From Anas platyrhynchos (Eukaryota; Chordata; Aves; Anseriformes; Anatidae), in assembly GCF_047663525.1 (NCBI RefSeq), contig NC_092611.1, forward strand, positions 5,617,001 to 5,681,000: a stretch of 64,000 bases of DNA, in the 5' to 3' direction. The notes under the pieces were generated by a model. The model did no database searches. It was not told where the DNA came from and saw only the letters and a list, made by a program, of their open reading frames with translations. A program made the position numbers and the translations under genes. Of the stretch, positions 48,801-60,800 are shown piece after piece (positions within the stretch are counted from its first letter, which is position 1; each line of letters starts with the position of its first letter).

Positions 48801-51800
48801 CACTATTTTACCAGCAAAATGTAGCTCACCTCACTACTAAACAAAGCTATGCCATAAGCAAATGGGGAACTTGGCAGGAAAAAAAAGTGCAAATGATGTG
48901 TAACTAACCCCATGTTTGGGCTCATGAAAGAGGCCTAGAAAATGTGTGTATCTACAGCAGCTCTGGTATAGAATAGTCAGTTTACAGGATAAACCTATGG
49001 CTTCTAACCGGACCAAGCCCAAGAAATAGCTGCCACCATAGCAGCAGAGCAATAGTTCTCCTTTAGGAATGCTGTAAACTTGGACAGAAGGTCAATGAAG
49101 AGTATTTCATCTGTAAAACAAAATCAAAAACTCTGAGCAAAGATCTCTACAAGGCCATCCTTAGCTAGAGGATGCTCTCCGGCAAATCTGCACTGTACCA
49201 AGTAAGACAGCTAGGCAGAACAGACTTGAGTTGCTGCAGACAGATCATCCTTGTTTAGTGAGCTAATCAACCAACAGACTGGAGACAGAAGTTGCCTTCA
49301 AGAGACAGCCCTCCTGAGTGTAAGACAAGCTATTTTAAAAGGTGTATTTTAAGTCACACCTGTGTCTTCTCTGGTACATCTGCATACGCAAGGCAGAGCT
49401 TCTGCAGAGTTTCTACAGCTGGGCTAATCACCTCCAGGGGACATCGAAACTCTCTCAGCCAGCAATTGATGTTATCTGAAAAGGAGACCACACACATAAA
49501 ATGAGTGTTTTTTAAGCTAATCAACTGCTTGTGGAGAAGAAATAACTGTTAAGCTGTGAGACAAAACCAAACTCTGCCTTCCACTCTGCAGCTTCTCAGT
49601 CACTCACCAATCAGCCTCTTGCAGGTGCTCTGAGGGAGGTGCTTTGCGACATGACTGATGACACACAGTATATGTCCTATAGTGTCAGTGCTCACGTTCT
49701 GCTGCCTGAAAAACAGCAGCGTGGACAAGCCAAAATTAATGCTGCGGAACACCACCAAACCACGCTAGAAGAATCCTTTCACCTTGGCTATGTATTATCA
49801 AGGCAGAGTTGTCAAACCAAATGAAAACTCAAAAAGCTTAATGTAAGACTTCATTACTGCACAGATCTGTGGGCCATTACACCTGCTTCCTCCCTGCACA
49901 GACCAGTTGCCTGAATAAAGAACAATGATCTAAGCAGCACTTTGCCTGTCAAAGGACAGGAAGTGCTCACTTGCATTGCTCCTCATCTTTACTCCTGTCT
50001 CTTCCCTGCAGAATGGAGGGAAGAGCTCAAAGCACAAACATACCTGCTGACACTGTCCCAGGATTCAATGACCTTGGAGTAATCCAGCTTGGGTGAAGAA
50101 CCTGCCACCTTAGCAAGCAACATCCAAGCTGGCACAGCATGCTCCGTTTCCACATGAGACATCACGTTATTGATGAAAGTGGAAGAGAATTTTTTCTGCT
50201 GGGACCAAATGTAAAAGGCTTTGTTCATGTAACGGCTACAAGGAAGAAAGAAAGAAACACAAGTTAAACAAGGAGTGAACAGAACACTTGCTCTTGGATG
50301 CTGCCAGTAAAACCCAGCATCTCTGTCCAGGATACACTGAGAAACACAAGAAAGCTGCTGTCACTTCACATTCCTACTTTCCAGAATATGTCAAGATTTC
50401 CACTACATGTTTTACTAGCAGGACTTTTGGTCTCTTTCAGTTACCTGCTCTGATGGTTACAGTTCATATCAGTTACCAGTCCTAATGCATTACAGAGCTG
50501 CCACACAAGCATGAATGTAGTGCAGCGTGTCAGTGAGACAGAACTGGTATCACAACGAATCAAGAAAACATTTCAGCAACCTGTACCAAAGACTTTCCAG
50601 CAGTTTTTATTTGAACACCCATAATGGAACAGGACGTGATGTTGAGGCACCACAAGCTGCCCATTTTTCTGTTTTAGCTGTAGCCCCCTTCACATTGAGA
50701 GAGTTCTAACATTTATCAAGCTGCAAGGTACTCTAAGGTCATGAAGTAGAAGGTGCCACAACTCTGTCAACTCTGCAAACTATGTCATGAAATAGCCCAA
50801 ATTAGATCACTGACAGTGGTACAGATTGGCAAGGCAGCACAAGCAGTATCTCATTTTCTATTTCGGAGCTATTATGCCCTGTTGACTAATAAACATACAG
50901 CTGCCTTTGATCAATGTTGCGTCCTTGCCATACTGTGTTATCCCTTTTCTTCTGCTTCATCCCACAGCATTCTGCAAAAGGCAGAATAATTCTATTTGTC
51001 ATAAGACAAGTAACATATTGTACATCAGAATTAATAAAAGACAATCTTCTCCTTTCTTTATATATCCTCTCTTACTTCTGTCATCAGAACACCTCCATTT
51101 AACATTCATGCTGCTACCAACACACCAAGAATAGCAGGTGACATTCCCGTATACGAATGCTAGAGTTCAGGGAGACTGCACAGGTAACAAAAGCAAATAA
51201 AAATACTTGACACAAAGCAAAACTGCACTCTTCTCACCAGCTGCCAATGTGTCTGTTTGACAGTTCATGTGTCCTAAGAGCTGGCAGAGCAGCACAAGCA
51301 GCTCACAATGTGATAGCTTCCATCTCTAGCAGCAGCATGCACTTACGTTGACTACTTCAAGCTGAAAATTCAAATAGCTTAAAAAAACCCAACCCACCAA
51401 TAAATTTAGTTTCTTGCCCTTATGCAGTAGGCAGCTCATGCATTTAAATAATATGTAAACTATGATACATAATGGTCTGTGGTCACATGAGGAATAGGAG
51501 AGCTAGGAGTATAAGCTCATGCTCCTATCCTAGTCCTCTGGTCAATAGGCAATTTCCTACTGTAAAGAGAAAACTGCACATTCCAATACGATCAAGTTTT
51601 TTTTTTTTTTTAAATCTGGATTTTGTCCATGAATGCTAATGTACTAAAGGCAATAAAGACATCCAGGTCACTAGACAAAGGGCTGTTATGGAAACGCCAG
51701 CAATGCAGGGAGAGACACTTACCTCAGCTCCTGGCTCTCTGAAGTCAAGAGGGTAAGGAGCTCCCACGCTAGAGTCTGCTTTTGATCTTCGCTCTGGAAT

Positions 51801-54800
51801 TTCGTATAATGCTTTATATGCTGCAACAAGACCTGGTCAAGGCAATCCAAGGCCTTTTCTTGAACAGAGTTTTCAGTGTCCATCACAACAGGCACAACTC
51901 CGTGTAACCAGGCCTTCTGCACCAGGACGTTATCGTGCTGAGACTGAGAGAAATGCACTTCATATTAGAAACATTTCTTAGTATTTCTACGGTTCTATAT
52001 GCACAGGTAAGATCAGCAAGAGCCTAGAAACCTTGAGAGTCATTTATCAACTTTTAAAATACATTTTAATAAGACAGCATGCTGCTAAACTAGCACAGTG
52101 TTGTGGCAGCATGCGGGACAAGGGAACAAATTTCCTTGACACCACCCAAGGTACTGATTGTAACTATGATCAAGATACCTGGGGTACGGTACTGTACTAC
52201 TTTTGTTTTGTTTTGAAGCCCTATAAATAATTGCAATAGTATTGCAATAAAACTGTATAGCAGATGATTTAACACTAAAACCAAAGAGTTTTGATTAATA
52301 TCAACCTCACGCTCCAACACTAAGATACTAAACCTTTGAGAATAAATTGAAGACGAAAAATATTACAGTGCTATCATCTACATATTACGTCCCAGTGAAG
52401 TGATTCAGCTTTCTCTCTCCCCAGCTTGAGAAGGCCAGCAACATAAACATTTTCTCCATGACATATAAATCAGTAGTCAGGAATATAAATGTTTCCAACA
52501 GCTGGAAGCATCCTACATAAATCACAAGTATGTGTAAGTTATGACTTCAAGTCAAGAGATAATAAAAAAATAAAATGCAGTCATAAAACGAAATTTGGTG
52601 AACGAACAACTGATGTGTACCAGATTTGCCTGTGTCCTCCTCATTTCAACCTACACTTCATCCACCTCAGGTCTGGATAAGAGTTCATGGTATTTTTTTC
52701 TCACCACAAGGAGCTCTGTTATAGACTGCAAGGCCTGCTTCCGCACAGAAACTGCAGGGTCCCGGCAACGCTCCTGAAGAGTGGACAAATCTTCTGCAGT
52801 ACAAGGGATCACTTTGTGTTTCAGGATGTTCATAAAGACCTGGAAGTCAAATACCAGCACAATTTTGCTGGGAATACAGGCCAAGAGCACTGGGTAACAA
52901 ATCAAAAAGACATTCTACTCCTCACCAACTTTAACTAGAGATTAAAGTATCTCACTGAGAGCAAAGAATAATATTAATAATTTCCACGTACTGGGCAGAA
53001 CTTCATACAGAAAGCATCCTTTCAGTCATTCAGATTTTAAAACAGAATTCTGTATAGAATTAATGTCACAATTTCCCCTTGAAACTGAGATTTCTCTTGC
53101 GTGACTTATGTCTCTTACCCAGAGATAAAGGGGGGGAGAACTGAAATGCCTCTCAACAGAACAGTTATAAATTCTACACTTGAGAAGCTCAAAACAGCCT
53201 GGGAACTGAAGGGGAAGAACTGGGGGAAAGAAGACTAATATTAAGTCAGTCAACAGCAGATGCATATTTAATAAAATGATGAAATTTTCATTGAAGAATC
53301 TCTTTTAAAGCTCATGACTTAATTAAAAAGAATTAAGCAACAAGCAAAGCAAGGCATTCCTCAAAAGGATGGTAGATATAACCTAAAGTCTCTGTTAACA
53401 AGGTTGAAACAAAATTAAGTACTCATTATGCCTGAGCTTATAAAGAAGTCACTCAAGTTGAATGGCTATTGACACTTGAAAAGAGGCTCTCTAAGTGATG
53501 GAGTAAGTGAACGCTGGCAAGAATACTAGGAAAAAAAAAATCATCATCGTGCTTGCATTGTTTACTTATCAGGAACTATTAGACAAGACCTTTTTAAGGC
53601 TTATATACATTCTGTACAAATAGCAAAAAACTACAGATGGGCAAACTTGCATGCAGTTGGTTATTGCCTGATTATTTTAACTTCATTCTGGGTAATCACG
53701 CAGAACAAGAACACGTGCAGAAAACACTGTACCTGGAGAGCAGATTTCCTCACATTGGTTTTCTCATCCCCAGCTCGCAGTCTGAGCATGGCCATGACTT
53801 CCTTTCCTATCCAAAACCATGATAAAAAGAAATTATAATACCCACCTAGACAGATTTCCCCCCACCATTTTGCAGTGCTAACATGCAGTACGCTGTGCAG
53901 AGACAAGGAGGGACACAGCTCTGAACTTGGCTGAGCAATAGATTTGTTCCCCAAGGCTTTCAGAGGCAAGAGATTGGGATGGAAGAAAGCACAGCAAGAA
54001 AAAAAAAATTGGAAATAATCTTGGGTTCTTTGCAGCTGTCATTCTGCCAGAGGAAAAAAAAAAAACAAACAAATTCTTAAACTTTGAAAATAAATCCTAA
54101 GACTTATTACAAAAGAAATCAATGTACCAAATCATTCGATACACACAGCAAAAAGAAATGATTCGTAATTTCCGACACATTTATTTTCCTATATAAGAGA
54201 TGTTAGGTTACCTTCAAAGTTTGAAAGCTCAGAGAAATCACGCCAAGTTCTAATCAAAGTGTACAGCACAGGTAACTCTGCCATATGTGGGAAAACCACA
54301 CAGAGTAACCCCAGATCCACCGCAGACACATGATAGATCCATCAACTTGTATGCAAATAGTTCAGAATGCCTACAACAACCTTTTCTGAATTATGCCTCA
54401 CAGCTCCACACGATATAAAGTACTAATATATGAATTACTCTATTTTACAGAGGGGAAACCTCTCCATTTTGGATCTGACTGAATTCCTGAGCTGCAGAAT
54501 GGCTGTTGCGAAGAAGAACCCAGGAGTCTGCAAGGAAACCAGAACACATCCCCCCTACTGAATGGAAAGTTAAACCTTATAAGAAGTTTTACTTTTAACA
54601 GCTATATTTATACATATTTCTGCACATTCTCAGGGAAAAAAATACATTTTACTTTATAATAATAAAATATTTTATTAACTGACACACTACTGAATATATA
54701 AAGCAAAAACTATTTCTCAGCTTTTGAATAATTTAAGTGGACTACTGACAAACAATACTGATTTCAACCATTGTACTCTTGCTTTTAAGGCTTCTATTTA

Positions 54801-57800
54801 TTACTACTTATTTGAATTCTGGCAGAAAGAGATTTCCTAAGAATATGTCAAATCTGGTAACCTGGTACTTTGAGAGATTCATCTGGAGGTCTACTGCGTT
54901 GCCATTAAGAAACAGGATTAGTCACAGGGAAATAATCAACAGTAGTTTGAAAGCAGGTTTTTACCAAAGGAAGCAAAGGGGTTTTGATCTGCATGATTAG
55001 TACTTTCTTAATTGGCAGGTAACTACAATTGCATCTTCCTCCTGAGAATAGCTTGATGGAAAAGCACAGAACCTTTTCACTGCAAGACTTCGCCAAAGAA
55101 ATAAAAAAATAATCAAGCTCCTGTGAAGGTGACCAAATCTGCTGAATTAGTCACACTTTGACAATTGTCATTGATTTTTACTCACAGTGACACAGGAAAA
55201 ACAAACAAAAAACCCCTGGGTCCTAAATGGCTGAGAACTAGCAAGGGAACACACTGTTTATGCACTGTCGGGCACTGAATATTCTGTAGAGCACACTTCA
55301 CCCTGCAGATTATCCCTACCCTTCTTATCTTTGCCCTTGTGCATATAGCGAGTTCTGAATATCCTCAGCTAAGATTTATTTTGCTTCTAAAATATGAGCT
55401 GTTTGGTCTTCATAGAAATGCAAAATGAGCACAGGCATAAGCCAAACAAGTGTGTGCCAGACAGCTTTGCTAATGCACCTTGACTGACTCTGAGCGCACT
55501 GTTTCTCAGCTATCCTCTTGAGCCACAGACAGCCTTTTTTCATCCAAGCCTTTTCTTAATTTGTTTTGCCAAGTGCCAAGTGTATGCTCAGCTGGGTATC
55601 GGATACAAAACCAGGCATCTGCTGCCACACAGAGCCTGCAACTAAACAGGGACTGCACAATACCTTAAGTGGCCCGGAGGACAGTTCTATCGGAGAAAGC
55701 AGATTAATGAAATTTATCAGCAAAATGTTTTAAAAGAAAGCTTTCAATAGAGAAGATAGAAGCCTGGCTCGTGGAGATAGGGAGAGAGATCCCACATGAA
55801 GAGCAGCGTGAGAAATGTAACAAAGCCACAAATGCAGGATGCGAACTAAGCAGTAAATTGAATTGTCAGCAGTTCAAGAGAGGTGAACAGCAAGAACTGA
55901 GAGCAAAGATACCAGCAGAGGCCTAAAGGTTAGGAAGAAGAGATTTTACGTTGAAGAGATTCAAAGAAACATCACAGCCACAAAAGCCAACTTCTATGCT
56001 GATTTCATGCCATCAAGAAATTAGAACCATCAGGTTGACGTTCTGCATCAGTCCATTTAACCTCACGCTTTGCTTTCAACTCCAGCCAATAGCTGATGCT
56101 GCAGAGAATTAAATTCTTCCCTGCATCACAGAGCTAGACGAAGGTGCTGTGTTTTATGCAGCGAAAATATATTAGTTCTTTGTGCACTGGAGCAAGAGAT
56201 TTAATTACCCTTAAATTTATGGAGTTACAAGTATTATATCCCACATCAATTACCATCCTTTTTGGAAAGGATAAATTACCTGCTTTTCAACAAGTGTTGC
56301 TACCACATTAGTACAAATGAACATCAGTATTTCACGATTAAATGTATCTTCCAGACTTAAGTGGAAATAGTATTTCTTTATCGCTGGCACTTCCACCCCC
56401 CTTCATCACCCCTAAGTGGTTTTTAACAGCTCTACAGAAAGATCTCTCTGCTTTCCTTGAAAAATGGACAATGAACACACTTCAGAAAATCTAATTTCAA
56501 TTAAAGTTTTGAAAAGCTATCTGAAAAGGCCAGGATAATGTTGATGTACCATCAAGCACAGCAGTATCGTTGCCGCCTGTCAGCTCAATAGTTTTGAAAG
56601 TCGGCAGGGTCTTCAATGGATTGTTGGATGTAGCTGAAAGAAAAGTTCAAAGTTTAAGAACAAAAACAGCTTACATTCAACTAAGCAACATGGTTCATTG
56701 TTAAATGAGAGCTTCATGCACGCCCTATGTTTATAGGTACATTTTTAGAAAATGGCATGCCAAGAAAAGTCTGAGGCTTATCATAAGAGAATGACTCTAT
56801 ACCTTCTGCACCGATGATCGAACTCGTACTGTTTGTGTTTGCTTCCAAGACTGCATGGTCATAGGCTGCCAAAAAGAAATAAAAAAAGAAATTAAATGAA
56901 TCGTTTTCATTCAGGATATTCTGTCATTCCAAATTTTTTCAAGCAAGTGATCTAACCATTGGATGCTGTATGCACACTTCTGAGTTGTGCCATCTGGCCT
57001 TTACCAAACCTGAGGGAGTTCAGAATGCCAATCACGAAAACCCAAATTTAGCAGAGGTAAAAGGCAACTCAAGACTTAATCAACTGATAGTCAAGAATTA
57101 ATCTCTTTCTAAATGTACAATTCCATTTTTTGGTAAATATCTGCCAAAGATATCTCATGCAGGAATCTATTTAGAGCAGATATATGACAATGAATGCCTT
57201 CCAAATATAAGGCTTCACAAGTAACGAGACTCATCTATTACTTCTCTTTATGACACAACACACAAGGGCACTCAGTGCAAATTTCAAAGAGCCTGACAAC
57301 TAGTGCTGCTGTCTCCCAATAATGACTCCCCAGAAAACTCCAGAAACATTTTAACCATTTAATTTACCCATAATACTTACAGCCTTGTAATAAATCCTGT
57401 ATACTATCCAAGGCAGCAGCACCTTTCATTTCCAGACAGCGGGCAAAACTGCTTAAAGCTTTGCTACGGACCATGGATGCTTTGTCCGAACACCGGCCAA
57501 ACACCATGACCTGTACTAAAAACTTGTGCTTTAGAAACTTCTGCTGATCCTGTGACAAGGAGACACCTGAGTTTCTCTCTGGCACATCCAACAGAGCTAA
57601 AGCTACATCAAGAGCAAACACTCTGTAGGAAATCTGAAAGAGAAAATGCACAAGGTGCTGCGTCAATGTAAGCAGACACAGGTTTTACGTACGTAGTTTA
57701 TCAAACTCTTGGTTATCAGCAACAATTATGCTATTCAGTACTGCTATTGAACTTTTCCTCCTCACAGCACTGCTGTAGCTGAACTCTGGAACAGTAAGAT

Positions 57801-60800
57801 GTACTTACTTTACTGTTGTGTGAGTATTTATAAAGCCAAGCAATGAAGTCAGCAAACTCTATACAAGGCAGTTTATTCAGCAAATTCACCAAGGCCTGTG
57901 CAGCATATGTGCGATAATCAGCCTTATCTGGGACCTGAAAAACAGGAACAATGGCACATTACAATATTTCAGCGCTCTGCTCTAGAAGCCAGAAGGGCAT
58001 TTTATAGCATAAGAGCATTATTTGTTTATTTAATGAGGCAAAATGGCCACATTCAGGAAGCACTGGGATAACAATCACAGCTTCCTTGGTCACTGCTTCA
58101 GCACTCACACATGCAAAGCAAGTTCCCCGAAGCAGAGGTGGAGCTCAGATTAAATCAAGAGGCAGTGTTTCTACATGGCAGACTTCAGATGGTTAGTGAA
58201 GAAAGAGCTCTCATAATCCTCATTTTCCTCTACTAAAACAGTGTTAAAAGCAACTGCAGATTTGGGAAGGCCAGAAGTAGGGTACAGTTTATTGTAAATG
58301 AGGGGAGGAAGTGTCAGGATTCTCCTAGGACGTGACAAGATTTTGAAGACATCTGGGAAATCCAATAAAAATTAACACACAATGTGATCGGGCTGTAAAG
58401 AAACGTGCAGACAATGAAAATATTTTAATTCCTTATAAAACACGATGAAAAAAATCATCAAACTGTTAGAGATACTGCAATATATCCACACACAAGTTCT
58501 TCAGCCCAAGATACACCAGAGAGTAGCATACCTTGGTGCAGATATGTTGCAGTAATATTCGAAGAACAGGAAAGGCAACTTCTTTCAGCTCCTCTACTAC
58601 AGAACTGTGCAGAAGGAAAAACAAGCACGTTTTAATAAGGCTGTTTATATAACAGAGCAAAAATCACATATGGAATGTTCCTTTTGAAATGCATTCTGAA
58701 AGGTGCACGTTCTGGAATCGCCTGGGCTGGTGTAAACGATACTGTCAGAGAGCAGACCTACTTACTTTACACATTAACCTGACTTTGCAGGCAGAAAACG
58801 TTTCTTCCAGTACTTTCCTACAAGGAGAAGGGCAATATGAAAAGCTTCTTTATTCTTAATCTACTTATTAAATGTTGTCTGTGGATCTTTGCACAAACTA
58901 GACTTTTGAAAAACACAGATCCCTACAAATAATCAAAGGCAAAACATCTTTAAGCAGGAGAAAGCAAAGAAATAAAGAGAAATGACCTCCTTACTAATAT
59001 TTTATCTTCTTCATAATAATAAACTACAAAATAATAACTTACGAAACCCGAAAAACTGAAGACACAAAGCAACAGACAGAAAGTACCTCCCTTCCACTCA
59101 TTGTCACTGCTCTGTCAAACAGCTCCTCATTTTCCCTCCAACAGCAAGTTCAGTAAATTCCCATTACACAAATTTTAATTAAGCCCCAATTGCACAAACT
59201 TCAAAGTCAGTCCCACTTCGTCTCATCCCTTTATCAACCAAAGAGTAAAGCAAAAGCAGACAGAAGAGCAGACATACCCAGGAAGGGTAGTACTTCACCT
59301 GATGAATTTTATAGCCTGATTCCTGGCACTGATCACAGCTGATGTGATTGCAAGAACTGAGTGTCTGGAACCTACACCACCTTCCACCATCAGAATGACA
59401 CTGAGGATTCGTTGGAAGACACAACGAAGAACCTGGAAGGGAAAGATTATCTTCACGTTCATCTTCAGTAGCAGCTGGAGCAGACAGTAGCATTCTTAAC
59501 TAGTTTTACAAAATAATTCTCAACCAAACAAGCTTCAGCCCAAGTCATAGAACCTGACAAAACATGACCTCTGGCAGAATTCAGAGAGGACCCATTAATA
59601 CACAGAACTTCCCTAGCTGTAATGTTCTCATACAAGTCCAGTAAGGCCTGAGAGCATCCTGACAACACCTACAGATCCGCTCCAAAGCGGTTCAATTTGC
59701 CAGAAACATTTGGAATGTGGTAAAATTCCTTGTTTTTTTTTTTTCTTCTTTTAAACAGAAGACATCTTAAAATGAATGCATGTTTTTACTGCCACTTGCA
59801 CTAGAACTTTTGGAGTTTCCTCCCTGCCGCACTTTTGGGACCACAGCATGCCTCATCATCTTGAGGCTCACTGAGCAGTCCAACAGGAGAGACAGGGAAG
59901 ATGAGGTCGGTCTAAAAAAGGGAACATAGATCTTGGTTTATGCAAATTCACCAAGCACGGTCACACCCAGAGTTCAAAAGCTCCATCTACAGGAGCAGCA
60001 CACACACAGGTAAGCAGGGGATGACACACCATGCTGAAGAATTTACCAAAATAAAAATGTAAAGCTGTAGCCAGATTTCTGGTACAACTGGATGTTCCAT
60101 GATGACACAGTGTTCTCTGAACTAGCATCAGTCCTGCTTACCATGATCTGGGCATAATGTTTCCCCTGATCCCATCATGCTTCTCTGCTGCACAATCAAA
60201 CGCCACAGCACGCTACAGAAACAGTGCTGGAGCTCCACCTAGCAGGGGACAAGAAAATCCAGGCAAAGGCAGTAACCTGGAGTTCTCTTGTTAAAGATTC
60301 AAAGGTCTAACATCACTGCAGCTATCCTCCGTTTTCAATTAATTCATCCAAAATGTCACTAAAGCCCAGAACATAACACACATGAAACGCGTTGTCCTAC
60401 AAGTCAAAGGAAATATGCACTGGGGCAGAAAAAAGCATCTTGACTCTGACATGGCAAACACATGTGCACACATGTATAAAGTAAAAATACCCAACAAAAC
60501 GATGTGTAAAGAACGAAGGAAACAACTACTGCTTTTCAATAGAGCAGTGAGAATTCTAAAGACTTTGTCCAACTTTTACCTTATTTTCGGTACCATGCAG
60601 AGGGGAGCACAGTAGCCACAGCCCATAATAGGCCAGCTCGGGGATATATTTGGCTTCGTTAACGTTCCTAGGCAAAAGAAGGCAAAGAGATGTCTTAATC
60701 TCTCATCAGAGAAACATTTACTACAACTGTTACAATTAACTGTGCTCATTGACTGGAAAACGTTCAATAATCACTAAATGTTGTTTACTTTTAGCTAGGT

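Noticed and set aside
59465..59668. Possible extra NCAPD3 exon
   Set aside because: Exon 7 ends and exon 8 begins in phase 0 and the joined sequence matches human directly, leaving no room for an exon here.
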